Positions 24,624 to 38,012 of a DNA stretch of 64,000 nucleotides are shown piece by piece. The translations under genes were made by a program, and so were the position numbers. The notes beneath the pieces are model-generated. The model saw nothing but the letters and a program-made list of their open reading frames with translations. It ran no database searches and was not told the origin of the DNA. The stretch lies in contig JAKULF010000007.1 in the NCBI GenBank assembly GCA_022661535.1, positions 3,410,001-3,474,000 on the forward strand, read 5' to 3'. Position 1 is the first letter of the stretch, and every line of letters begins with the position of its first letter. Source of the DNA: Eutypa lata (taxonomy: Eukaryota; Ascomycota; Sordariomycetes; Xylariales; Diatrypaceae).

Positions 24624-25602
24624 GCACCCCCATCCCGCTGACGTAGAGATATGTATGGGACACCCATAGTAGCGTGCAGTTAGTGGCAGTAGTCTTAGAT
24701 TTCGACGGATACAGTGGGGTTTACTAGCAATCCCACAGAAAACTGCCCCACGGCCTAAACGTGCGGTTTTCTCCTTTCAACTTGAGATCTTCAATTTGGA
24801 TTGGAGACTTCACATCCATCCTTTCCCTGCCACCACACCTCCCCCCCCCAGTTGGTCGGGTTTTCTCTAAGCATTGCCGAAATCTCATCGTCAGTCCACT
24901 TACCAACCCCTGTTAGCCGGTACAGCAAGTGAGTGATGAGGTATCCTCGATAGGACAATCCACATTACAGAAGAAGGGTTGAAAGGCAACCACAGTATTG
25001 TATCTCATTCGAGGCCTTCCTAACTACATACATCTCAAGGCTTGTCAAGCTATTACATGTCTATGCGATATGTAGTAGGTATGTAGGTAGGTAGGCTTGG
25101 CAGGCAAGCCAGTAGGCAGACTGGAGGATACCCGCATACAATAGTATGCTCGGATCATTCGATGGGCTGGAGAAGGCAATGCCTAGAAATAAAGGTAACT
25201 TAAAGAAGATATGGATTGGAGGGGGACGGTCATTATCAACCACCTAATAATGTATGTAGCTTAAGTATCTACATCCTACTGGGTATATACTTATTTGCCA
25301 AGCTCTATACATATGTTTACTAAGTATTGCGTGCGATAGGCTGTCCGTCGCTTGCCCGCCACCACTCTAACATGGCCCTGCTCTTCTTATAACTACAGTA
25401 CCTAGTAGATATATACCTGTTATATCACTTACATGTAGGAGGTGTGTACTATAATAGTAAAAACAAATCTCGATAGAAGGATGCGGCTATCGAAAAATTC
25501 CTGGTTTTTAAGATAGGACCCTGCTGCAGCCCGTGGTGCCAATGTTCCTAGCCTAGAGGAGACTTGACTGACATCCTCAGTAGGTAGCAGTAGTAATTTA
25601 TC

Positions 25603-25639
<37 letters not shown>

Positions 25640-26750
25640 TGGTGCTACTTTACCACCATTCAATCTTCTGGCGCAGATGCGTGGCGCCAGTTCAGAAGTT
25701 CGGGATTCGCCCTCGCACCATTACAGCATGGGAAGTCCTGCATGGGTCGAAGATCCATACAAATTCTCCCGGGGCTAGGTGTTGAGAGAGGAAAGTGATC
25801 ATCGCCCTAATCTCATCTTCACTTGAGATGGCATGAGTTTCGAGATCGTCCCTTTCGTTCGGGTCCGTTTTATTTGATTTTATCTATTTATTCTGACCTA
25901 TTGCATCTTTACACCTTTCACCGTGAGCCAGTGATAGTTACCTACATACCTGACTGTAATTTATTATTATTAATATCGATTTAACTTAGATATAGCTAGC
26001 TAGGTATGTAGCTACTTAACTAGAATATTGACACGAATTGGCTCTGGGTGGCTTAGTCGAGCGGGCGTAGACCAGATACGTACGTACATACGTATAACTA
26101 TACGAATTGATCTTTAGAGGATTAACTACCTACCTTAGTTAGGTAGTTGTTGGTGAAAGAGAGTGCGGCGACCAGTTCCGGTACTGATTGATACTCTTCC
26201 CTCCCTTGCTGAGCCCAGATCCCGATCTCGTACACTAATAAACTCCCTAGAAACTTCAGAGTCAACCCCGGTAAGCGAAACAAGCGACAAGCCATTTATC
26301 GACGATTCACTTGCAAGGATATTAGTCCCGACTTTTCTTTGGCTTGTCAACTTTCCTCTCTCTCACCTTGTAGGCTGTAGCATCTCCCTGGTCCCCGTTT
26401 TCCTCTTCCCCACTATACCCACCCTATAATGACAGGGTCAGGGGGCCTCGTTACCGCCAGTCGCCAGTACCATCCGTGCTGCGTAATAATTGGGGTCCTT
26501 CGTCAACGATGCAAAGCATTGGGCGGCGCCCATCGCACAATACCTTAAGTAAGTGTGTATGTACATACAGAAGTACTGTAAGTATGTACTTTAACATCTG
26601 CATGTACGTATGTACTGGTCACATCTATCTTAGTAGTATGGGTATGGATATGGGTATGGTTATGGTATGGTACTATGCTGTGCCTGTGCTGTGCTGTGCT
26701 ATTCAGTTTTTTGTTCCTTTTACATACTAGAGTAGACTTCTTAATATCAC
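24624..26750. other. Intergenic, no gene seen
   Basis: No convincing coding sequence. The stretch contains an AG repeat (25607-25637), a TAGG-rich tract near 25080-25095 and a short hairpin-forming inverted repeat near 26125-26150 (AACTACCTA with TAGGTAGTT). Confidence 0.55.
25607..25637. repeat. AG dinucleotide microsatellite
   Basis: A perfect AG repeat of about 15 units. Confidence 0.9.
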
Positions 26751-28099
26751 CCATCTCGCCCGCATTATTCCTTGGTGTTTCTTTTCTTTTCTCTCCTCTC
26801 GTCGTTATCCTCTTGCTACGCGATACTAGGGCTTAATACTACTGTAGTCGACCTAACAACAACGTCTCTCCCTCGTATAAAGCTCTTCATAGCATAGCTC
26901 AGCTCAGCTCGGTTATCCACAACGTCTTTGCCCATCTCGATTAACGCCGTGGCAGCTGTACCGCTTCATTAGTTTCAGCCACCATCCGTTGCTGCGACAA
27001 GATCTAGCCACGCACGCGTACTCGAAGGCATTATCGACGAGTCCTGACGTAGTCGCCAGTAAGAGACGTGAAGGTCGTTCAACCATCACGCGAAAACAAC
27101 AACGAGGGGCGCTGAACCAAAGAAGAAAGAAAGAAAGAAGGAAAGAAGAAAACGATCCCCGCCGTTCGGTTTCCCGGTGCCGTCTGTCCTTTGACCCACT
27201 TGGTGGACGCCCATAAAAGGTGAGAGAGGTTCAGATTTAGATTCCGATTCAGATCCAAGGCGTGTCTTACAAGCACCACCAAAGCGAGTCTTCGATAGGA
27301 TGGGACAATAGCTTCCGACCTCGGTTCGGGTTAGCTAAGGCGAGGAAAGAGGACGGGCAGATAGGAATCCCTCTCGCTCTTGGAACTGTTCACCCTTCCG
27401 TCTGACTCAAGGCCCCATGCGTACTCGTATCTAATCAAGTCGGCGCAGAAGATAGATATAATACGCGATCTTCGACTAGCGCCACCAACCCATGTGTCTT
27501 GGTCTCGCGGTTGGATTGGGACTTTACTCCGGCTGGTAAAGCTTTTTACATATACATGTTCTTGAACACATGCGCCTCGTGATATTGCCGTGGCGGTTGT
27601 AGGAGCTCCAGCTTGGTTGGTTCTAATTTAGACCTAATTACTCTTATATAATTCGCGTGCCGTCTTCCACCCTTTTCTTTTTCACGGCATTTGGATTTGG
27701 GCAGCGGACTCTGTCTGGCGTGGGCTCGGATTCTTTATTATTATTATTATAAATAATTTTCTTTTTATTTATATTGGAGACGAAACAACTCCTCCACACG
27801 TCTTCGTAACGTTGGTATCGAATCAGATGCATCAAGCACTGCTTAGTTGATCGGTTGGGGATTTGGTACCGTCACTGGCAGCAGTCGCGCTATGGAAGCG
27901 GGTGAATCTGGTACTAGGCAAAGGTCCGTCATCCTCCAATAGTGTTATACATCTAATGCTTGGAAATATCTTCGTCGGATCGCAAGTTAACTTTATAATG
28001 TGTTGGTCTCATAGTGGCTTTAGTTCCGCAACAAAACTTGATATATACCACAAGATACCTCCAGAACCACTCGAAAGGCACATTCGGGAACCGCCCAAC
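26751..28099 (+). promoter_or_regulatory. Long upstream/5' leader region of the GATA factor
   Basis: This is the 1.3 kb upstream of the chosen start of the NsdD-type gene. It begins with a pyrimidine-rich tract (about 26769-26815, CTTTTCTTTTCTCTCCTCTC) of the kind common at fungal transcription starts, and contains several short upstream ATG frames. A long leader with uORFs is known for developmental regulators of this type in Aspergillus; here it is inferred, not shown. The GATA-factor frame stays open upstream to 27863, so an earlier start cannot be excluded. Confidence 0.4.
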
Positions 28100-29442
28100 A
28101 TGGCTGCCGCTGCTTTAATGAACCCAGCGGCATCATACCACGCACATAATACCCCCTTCTCATCTCCGCATCATCATCATCGTCCTCCGCCTCCGCCCAT
28201 ACCCAGCCTCCTTTCGGCAGGAGAAAACCGGAGGATATCCAATGAATCGGAACCAGCTCAGAGGCAGTCTCTTCCCTCGATTTCCGAAGTATTCTCAGCC
28301 GGCAAACCAACGTACTCGCCTACAACGCCTACCACATTACCGGGCCCTCAAAGTTTACCTCCCCCATTCAGTTCTTCTGCGCCGCCGCGGTCTGAGCCAG
28401 GACCCGAACCTAGACCGGCACCGTCACACGAAGACGGACTATTCCGCTACCCCCGCACAGAGGTCGCCCCGCCGCGACCACCAACTTCTGCTCACCCCTT
28501 CTCAGAACCGAGAGACCCGAGAGACCCGAGAGACCCAAGAGACCTCGGCAAAGCTCCCGAATCTGCTCAATTCAGGTAGCAATCATAATCCGCATCCACA
28601 TCCTCATGTGCCGTATGCTCAGCCAGGGCAGCTACCTCCAGGGCAATTTCCCCTTTCTCAAGCGCCTATTTCCCCACGACATCTAGGACCTATCCCTCCT
28701 TACGAGCAGCACCGACCCCCTCTTCACGGTGATGAGGAGTATGGAATGCACAGAGGTCGATATGATCCCACAAATCTTAATAGGCAAATTGAAGCCTGGG
28801 GTTACACAGACTACTTGCAGAGGGTGCGTTCTATGTCTATGAGGAATATTGACCTGCTTACTAACCAATGTCACAGATTTCATGGGGGTCCAGGACGATA
28901 TTCAACTTTGCCGAAGCCTACGCGAAAATTGCCGGGGAGCAACATGGCGGGCATCCGATCCCGGAGCGATTGCCGACAGAGAGGGAAGTTGGCGAGTTGC
29001 TAAGCAATGTCAACTACCTCAAACAGAACCTCGAGAACCTACGAGAAATCGTGCAACATAGCATACAGACTGAGAAGGCTCGGGAAGGGGGTAGGCCGAA
29101 GGGTATATACGACGGTGACGATGATGTTAGTATGTACGGTGACGGCATGAAGCAGCCCTACGGCATTGGAGAAGTTAAGAAGCGTCGAGGGGTAAGTTTT
29201 CATTTCAGTTCATACTTGCGCTCACTGTGCATGTCACGCCGCTAACATTGACTTAATAGCGTGCGGCTCCTCCCGGCCGATGCCACAGTTGTAATAGGAT
29301 CGATACGCCGGAGTGGCGAAGGGGACCTGATGGTGCAAGGACTCTCTGCAATGCGTGTGGCCTTCACTACGCGAAGTTGGAAAGGAAACGTCAGATGGAG
29401 CAACGATCTATTCGACCGAAGGGAGTTGAAGAACGTCCTTGA
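28100..29442 (+). CDS. nsdD: GATA-type zinc-finger developmental regulator, NsdD-like, with an apparent +1 frameshift
   Basis: About 406 residues if the frame break is bridged. Coding segments are 28100-28573, 28575-28823, 28877-29191 and 29260-29442, with GT-AG introns at 28824-28876 and 29192-29259. The N-terminal half is disordered and rich in Pro, Ser and His, with blocks [31 protein letters not shown] and [16 protein letters not shown]. The middle has [19 protein letters not shown] and [13 protein letters not shown]. The C-terminus has one GATA finger, C-x2-C-x18-C-x2-C, starting [16 protein letters not shown] and ending [17 protein letters not shown]. This layout matches NsdD of Aspergillus and SUB-1 of Neurospora, regulators of sexual development and conidiation. 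At about 28574 the frame changes by +1 with no usable intron, and the upstream frame ends at TAG 28577. The start at MAAAALMNP is chosen by composition; the frame is open upstream. Confidence 0.85.
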
Positions 29443-29646
29443 GGCTCGATCTATTTACGAGCATCTAATTATAGCAATGGTCTATTCATATATGGGCCCG
29501 TCCTATCGCTAAGGGTTTTTCTTTTGGGAAACACTGAACCATTATTCAGAGAACGAGAACCCCCCAAGCGACCGCAATCTATCCGATCGATAACTTTTCA
29601 GAACGATACTTTATTACCGTCCGAATTACTAGCGATTGCTATGACA

Positions 29647-29665
29647 CTATATATATATATATATA
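29647..29665. repeat. TA dinucleotide repeat
   Basis: About nine TA units, 200 bp downstream of the GATA-factor stop codon. Confidence 0.85.
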
Positions 29666-32600
29666 CATATTTATATATATGTTTTTTCGAGACACGATCT
29701 GTGTGTAACGTATCACCAAACCTAAAAAGATTCCCGCAAACGATCTTGGTCTCGTTATAGTGGTAGTCATTTAGTGTATATAATCATCCCCCAGGGAAAG
29801 GGGGCTCGGCACGTTCAGTCATGGCATTACACGGCGTTTTCATTCCGCTGGGCTTGCGAATTCATCATCATTATCATCATCATTACGAGATCATTTTTCG
29901 GGTCTTATCCTTGCATACGGGCAAGGGCAACGGGGCGCTTTGTCAAAGTGAATTCGGGGGGGGAATTGGTTGAAATGGCGCAGGGAGGAGATCTGCGAGA
30001 GCACACCATGTGCGAAAATTGACAGCATCTTTACAGTGGTAGATGGGATGGGATGGTTCCGGTGTCTGCATTTTCGGAATGGACATTGAATTCAAATCTG
30101 GTGTTAATGCGGCTTGTTCTGCTTGTAACCGTTCTGGCTCTCGAAAGGTCGGAGTACCGCTCGTGCGATGTATGTGTATGAAGGGGGCGGCTCTGTCAGC
30201 TATGTGTGCGACGACAGTGCCACCAGTTCTCTTCAGTACAGAATTGCGACAGGAAATGGCTGCATTGCACCCATACATGTAACTACATATGTAATGAGCC
30301 ATTTTGATGGAAGCTACTTCATATTCAACCCCCTTGTAGCTTGAAAATTTACAATACCCTATCTACCTAACACCTAGTCTAAAATGTCCCTGAGTTGTCA
30401 AACGTGAAACCGCTGTCATTCTCGCTCTCATGATATCACTTCTTGGCAAAAGCGTTCAACCATTCGGGAAAGTTCGCAGTTAGCTTAGTAAGATGAGATC
30501 CTTTCTCACCCCCTACCAGTCATCATCAACCCCTTTATTTGTTGTTTTCTGTCGTTTATGACCGGCCCCTCTTTCGCGCGCTTATTAGTATCACTACCTA
30601 CTTACCCACTCCCACTGATGAGGTAGATGGCATATCACCCCGAGTAATCGATGGGCTGGATGTCTACTATTATGCCGTGCTCAGTCGGTGCATATTCAAC
30701 CTCGCCCCCTTCTGTCTACTAAAGCAGTGGCACACGACTTAGAAAATAAGAGCAATAGACAAGCCATTCACATCATTACTTAGGTATCTATCTGTCTTAT
30801 TGAGCCGCCGCCAGCCAGCCAGCCGACTACGAAAAAGCGGCTGTAGGACTTGAAGAGTAGGTACATACACGCACGCGGGAGGCGGGATCCTCCATCAGAT
30901 GCCGTGCTACGCGACCTGTCAGATTCATGACATGCGCCTAAGCACACTTGGCTGGTGCATCTCGAAGAGAAAAGAAGAAAAAAAGAGTCACCCAATTGCG
31001 GACTATAGCTTACTAGTAGTGTAGGATCAGGAAGCCGCTTATCGATTTGCGCCGACAATCACGTTCTCGGACTAGGCATATATACATACCCTTACCTGCA
31101 GGTAACCAACGAACCCCCCTAATGTGCATAAGAGGGATCGGCAAGGAAGGGTTCCCGATCTTGCTCAATCCGGCCGCAGGGACTTTGAGATGGGAGCAGC
31201 AGCAGCAGCCACGGGAACCCTCCAATCGCATCAGGTAGTACCTGTTAGTTACCCTATCTTCTACGGGGGCTGGCATGGGCTAACACCCTTACGATAATGA
31301 TGATGGTGGTGATGATGATGATAATATTGATGATGATGGCAGGGCCACAAGGGAGGGTTTAATGATTGGCGGCCAGCTGGCCTGACGACATCATTGATAG
31401 TCTCCCTCGCAGCCCCCGAGCAACAAAGACGGCACGAACTCGTGCTGATATCACGCGTTACTCCCTATTCGGACGGACACCAGCCTAACAAGTACGGAGA
31501 CAGTCACACACACATAGATCCACAAATGTCAGATAGCAACTTGCCTGCCAGCCTGCTTACCATCGCGGCTCCGACGCCAAAGTTGCGGCAAGCCTGCCTA
31601 CAGGATCGGAACGAAGTCGTGCATGCCCAGCGACCACCGACAAGACCAACGAGCTCACATGCCCTTTTTTTCTTCGTTGTTGACCTATGACGCTCCTACT
31701 ATGCTGTCAACTACGTAGATGTTATCTAGATTTTTACCATATACACGCGAAGGCCCGAGACTCGGTGTAGCTTGAATCCTTACGGCGACAGCGTCTGCAA
31801 AGTGAATCCTCCCTTCTGATAACTTAGTAACACTATAGCTACTAGATGCAAGGCTGCCGATTCAGCAGGCGCGTATTTCAACTGCCTAGAGTTTTAGCCA
31901 CCCTCTTCCCCACCTCCTCGCATCCGCCATGCGTCGATGGATGTGCGACGGGTGATTGCATAGCGTCCCGTTCACGTTTTAATAAGTAGATAAAATACAT
32001 TTAGAGTGAAGTGATTCATGCGAGATATGATATATATATAGGAAAGTGTTGTCCCTTAACGGCTTAAACGTCCGAGAGAAAAAGAGAGGGGGGAGATCGG
32101 AGATGTGGAGAACCGAAAAGGAAGGGGACGGGACGGACGGGAAGCAGAAACATGTACATAGACGACGGGATGATCCTCTTTTTTTTTTGTGGTTGCTTCT
32201 TCTTCCTTGCTCCTTCTCCTACCTACCTAACCCCCTTCCCCCCTCCCTCTCCCGCTCCCACTCTACACTACCCCGGTCCCACGGAACACCAAAAGGAAAC
32301 GCACATGAATCAAGTTCGCCGCGCTGCAAGCAGGCACATCTGCATCTTACTATAGATCTTGTCCACCAGTCGGTACCACCACTACCACCACCACAGGACA
32401 AAGAAGGCTACCACCGCCTTGGCAGAAAGCAGAATCGGGTAGACTTGTACATAGGTAGTTTAGAGAAGGTAAGGCTTTTTATTGTCAAGGCCTGTTTCCG
32501 TCGTGGGTTCTCTTTTGGTACTAGGTATGCAGGTGGCTACAGACGGAGCGGACCAGCAGCAACATTCATTGACCTATCCATCCCTTCCTCCTATCCGGAG

Positions 32601-35600
32601 CTCGTGGGAATCGGTTAGGTACCACCCTACGCTTATGTAATACCACCCGCATCACATCCTCGGAAAAACAACCACTTGCGCGTGCGCGCCCGGCGGCCGC
32701 CAGGCGCTGCTATCCAGACAGATAGACAGGCTTGGCTGGCTGGCAGGGAGCTCCCCCGGATTTCGATAAATATTGCATCGGACTAGTAATAGCGTTACCT
32801 ACATACCTAGTTAGTTACCTGGTCCTTGCTGTTACGGCAGGGCGGCAAGCAGCCGTCCCAGACCTGCATGGCCTTTCTCTCCTGTCACAACACTTACGCA
32901 CTTATATATATAATGTATAAGTGAATAGATGTATTAGCATGCGTCGGCCGATTAAAACAAGGGCAGAAAACGATATATATGCAATGAACGCAGGGGGGAC
33001 CGGGGGTTAACGCCGGAAGGGATCGATTCGTCAGTTTTGACCAGGACGACGTCTAACTAGGGCAGTGGTAGTTACTTAGGTAGATACGCCGTCTGCCGAC
33101 AAGATTCCCCTACTATTAATGTTCGCCCTACAACGCACAACATACAATCTTGCTTTGTTTTTGTTTTTGCTTGCACAGCTAGCAGGGCTAGTTAACTCCA
33201 AGTTGCCGTTGACGGGCTGGCAGGGGATAATTACGAGTCATTCTTTTAGCTCCCTGTACCTCATCACTTTGACTTTAGGATTGCTTCACAAACCTTGGAT
33301 ATACTTGGCGGCTCTGTTCTCCTAAAATCATATGTACAATTTCTATGGATAGGCATCGGTCGATCGAAAATACCTTGCCTAATCTTTCAGTTAGTTAGCT
33401 ACTCTCTAGTAAGAAAATGGGCTGGTTTTCCTGTTAAGTTAGGCGGTGGTTGTAAATGCTTGGTATGCAGTAAGCACCCGTTCGTGCATAGAAGGATCCT
33501 CCTCTTTCGCTGATGATGACGACTACGAAAGTAGGTTCAGCTAATCTGGGCATATCTACACATCTGAACTTTGATCTTAGATCCGCCGCGAGCTAAGAGA
33601 ACCAACTAAGCGGTAATTTACCGTTAGCTATTTCTAATACATGGATTTGTAAATGCTGCTGACAGTCAGATCCTGGATAGGTAGCCGTGCTGATATCAGT
33701 GTCAGTGTCAGAGTTCAGAGCCAGCCCTATCACATTTCAAAGCTGCCTACCTTACACATATTCTGGTACAAAATGAGCGTACGTATCTAAGACAGGGACC
33801 AATCCCTCATTAACGCCGATAAAATCCACTAACTATGTAGGAGTCAGTTAAACGTAACACAGGATCTTTCTATTTGAAGCACACGGCTTCGATCTAGCTA
33901 CCTGTGTACATCTATCCTTCTTGTACGTGTGTCTGTGTGAGATCCATTTTCCCCGACGAGCTAATCGCCCAATCAACGTTACATAGTTGCACCTCCGATT
34001 CCGTATTCACAATCCACCAGAGATCTGGACCATGTGAGATTAGAAAGCGTCTTGCAGAAAGCCACAATATTCGACCCTACCCCATTAGGCAAGCCTGGAT
34101 GGCATCCATTGGATATTGTAGGGAGTAGGGGACGAAGAGCCCGATCCGAGGAAGAGGGTCACAGGCATAGTTTAGGCAATCGATCTATTGTAGTAATAGC
34201 AGGCCGTGATATAGCTGCATATCTAAGACTTTGCTCTATGAGTATATACATACATGTATGTACTCTATGTTTGCCATAGCGAGCGATGCGTTGTCATGTC
34301 TCGGACATCTCGTTTCGAGCTGCCCCCCTCTTGTCCTCCGTCCACCTTTCCCACCCCCACCGAAGGCCAGCCAACCAACCCGTCCACAGCTTGAAACAAT
34401 CGATGCCATCGCCCGGGCGCCCTTTTTTTTTTAACTCTGGTTCGAGTCTGACAAACGCTTGTCTGAGATCACGGCGTGTCACAGATGGCTCATGACGTAC
34501 AAGCGTAGATGAGACCGGTGTGTAGGTAGATAGTTGACGACTCTTCGGCGGGCATGTATTGTACAATACCGTATGTAGATATCATCTACTACATATGTAA
34601 CTATGTAGGTACGTTGCGCGGGCATGTGGGCGGTAGAAACCCTTGCTAAAGGCGCATCTGGCTCTCGTGTGATAACGAATCAAAATCGGGTATAGGGGGG
34701 TGAAGCCTAGGATAATACTTAGGCGAAGATCGTGGGTGGGTGGGGGGCAGGCTCAACTGCCATGAACTAGTTAACTACAACAACTTGGGTAAATTCTACT
34801 AGCTCATAGTATCTCGCATACTACATACGAATACATACAAGTACGGCTCCCACTATCCCTTATATGGAGTGTATTTTCGGCCACGTGGGCGCTGTAGTCT
34901 CCTGTACCTTGGATATACCCAAAGGTACAACAGGTTCCGTTTAAGTTACCATGCCGACATCGACGAGATCCTACTAACCAAATCTTGCAGGTCTTTTCCC
35001 AGATCCTAGGCTCATACAAGATCTATGTACTTAACATCCAGCAGTACCTAGGTATTGAGGACCTGAGGACGAACCCCTAGTTTATTAGTTCTTCCCGCTG
35101 CTCCTTTTTATTTGTTTAGTGAGAAATAGTGCCATGAGAATGGCCTGACTTTTGACCGCCATCTAATAGTTCACCATGTAGGTGGTCAACATTCTCCAGA
35201 TTATTTAATAATGACTTTAGCTCTTTCGGTTAGCACTAAGGTATATTTTCATTATCCTACGTCACGTACATACTTTCTATCTATTTAATTAGCCCAGTAG
35301 CATCAGATAAACCCTACAAAGTAACCATAGCGTAAGAAAGTAGAATACCTCCTTAAGTAGCATGGCCTACAAGACAGCTCACCCAAAATACTACGAATAA
35401 AGGCGGGTAGAAATGGGGAGCTTGTAAATAAGTGTAGGAGTTACTATCATCACCAATAACAACATAGCCATCATGTTTTATCATCATCAGATCAGCATCG
35501 GTAAGCATCAGCATCAGCATCAGAATTATCTGACAAGAGACAACCTACCTAAAGTACATAATTTGTAACTCGGATACCATCCCCATCCCCCTGCTAATTA

Positions 35601-37986
35601 ATATCTCACAGCAGAACCTGGTCTGGAGATTACCGGTATTAGGGTTCGCGCCGTCCGATCTTCAAGCACTTGATCGATCCGATTTCTTATTCCCCGCTTA
35701 TTATCACCACATGCTTCGTATGTAACTACATATGTAGTAAGGGCTATAATGTACGTCCATATAGACGACAATCTCGGAATAGCCGCTGAAACTCGGTTGT
35801 AGTGTCTTTTTGCACCGCTGTCAACTCGGATCGCCACGAAAGCTAGTTCAGCATTGTGCCATTGTATCAGCTTGAAGACTAGCTCGCTTCCCCTATACCA
35901 ATTAAGTCCAGTCCACTGTCAGTAGTAGTATTAACATCATCTAATCCTTTGTGTAATGGGTAAGTATAACATCCTCGTCGGGTATTCTCCACTAGATCTA
36001 GCCTTTTCAAGCTCTATATATACCTAGAGGAGTGAATCCATGAAGGACTTAGGTTATCCTTAGTTGGGAACCTAGTAGGGATATTTAAATTCGATCTAGT
36101 ACATATTTTAGTTACGATGCCGCTAATCGATCTGTTGAAAATTGTATCGACACCCAAATACGGGGCCAAGATTAAACCCTAAAATCCATCTGATGGGTTT
36201 GTACTAGCTAAAACGAAGATACGGGGCCGGTCCGGACGACAGCGCTTCGCGTCAACTATGGTAAGTAGCATCATCAAGGGCTGACCTAACTGACACTAAG
36301 CAAGCCCATGCGGGAAGGGGGGGGAAGTATGTATAAGGGTGAGGCTGTCAGGCTGTCACCTGTGTATGACGGAAACAAAGCGACTAACTAGACAAATTTA
36401 TAAGTAGTTAAAACGTAATGGTCTCTCTTAACACGTGCACAAGCCTTGTTTTGACTGGTGAGATTGAGTATTTCACTATGCCCGCGTCAACCCTCCGCAC
36501 TACTCTCGAGATGATATGGTTGACCGCTTGACCGACGACTCATGAGTTGATTGGACTTGTACGGTTTTTGAGACCAGTCTTGCCAGCAACGACCGCTCTA
36601 CAAAAGTTCTTGACCAGGGTAAACTATGTACATAGCGAGCGCCTTTGTTGCACCTCTCTTATGAGCTGCTGGCCAATGGATGACTAAGACCTCGCGTGGG
36701 GTTTTTACTTACGGGCGATCGGTAATGAGCGGCCCATCCCATGCCTAGACGTGGCTGACACACGAGGCTCTAGTTTCAGAAGGCGAACCTCCGACTTTCT
36801 GCGAACAGAACCATGTTTAGGGCTCTATGACGTAAACCAGATGATACAGCTCGGTATGATTAACCTCTGGAGCCTAGAGGCTGGCCTATCATGGTACTAC
36901 TCCAGAATGTATTTCTAAACGTTATTCGGATGAGTGGTCTCTCACCGCGAGGGATATACCGATAACACGATATATTGGCGTCTTAGAGGGAATCTAGGCG
37001 CGTTTAGACCTGATCTAAGCTAAGAAACAGGTTTAAGAACTACCAACCAACTTCGCAGGCAGGGCTGGATGGTTGGTGAGCGCCTCGCGTTGTCATCAAT
37101 CATCATGATTCGGCCCGTTAGGCTTGGGAAAGGCAGCTCCTATCTAATCCAAGAGACCAAGACTACATGCGTGCAGTCTTGCCATTTGTCGAGACCGGCG
37201 AGTGAATTCGAGCCATTACCATTCCATCAGTTGGACAATGCTAGCCTATCACAAACGCCAAAGCCAAGACAGCACGCCGATGTGGCTTATGCCTCGAGCG
37301 TCCATGGAACATTCTGTACCACGTGTCTTTTGTCCTGTAGGTAACACATCAACTTCTCCCCCCTCATTCGCGCTCTCAATGTGAGATCTCCGTCCGCACT
37401 CGGTGATACAAAAAGGTGTTGTCTGAGCGTGTCCCGTCTCGGAGTTCATTTCCGAATGGGGCGGGGGAGGGGGAGGACGGAGGGATAGAGAAAGAAAGGA
37501 AGAAAGAAAGCAAGAAAAATGCACACTTTACTTGAGAGGCTGAGATCACGGCGCGTTTGTTTGCGCATCTCCTGAAGGGCGGGTTCAAAGCCGCCCCCAA
37601 ACGACAACAGAATGACAACCCAGAATCCGATCTGAGACAAGAAAAGAAAGGGTTCCCACATGCCATCGGATCCGAAAGAAAACGGGCTGAAATGTCCCTT
37701 GTGACGCCATTGACGTGGCATCTGCAGAACGGCCCCTTTTCCAAGACCGACAGGCGCCACACGCGCGGCATATGAGCTACCCGCGCCCGAGACAAAAAAA
37801 AAGCCTACTAACTAAAGTACCTCACGATGATACGCCTGCCTGAGGCTATTCCTCCTCCCTCTCATCTCCAGATGGCGTGATTCTGAGATCGCGTACTCAC
37901 TTAGGTATTAGGCGGTAGGAGGCATATATAATAGGCTGATAGGTAAGGATATCAGCCTTTCCCGATGCGATGGGTCAGTAATGCAG

Positions 37987-38012
37987 CGTGCGTGCGTGCG
38001 TGCGTGCGTGCG
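37987..38012. repeat. GTGC microsatellite
   Basis: About six perfect tetranucleotide copies. Confidence 0.88.

Noticed and set aside
32046..32618. 190-codon plus-strand ORF
   Set aside because: The translation is a readout of CT-rich low-complexity DNA, with no domain.
37376..37795. 139-codon minus-strand ORF
   Set aside because: It overlaps a competing plus-strand frame, and its hydrophobic run comes from a purine-rich simple-sequence tract.
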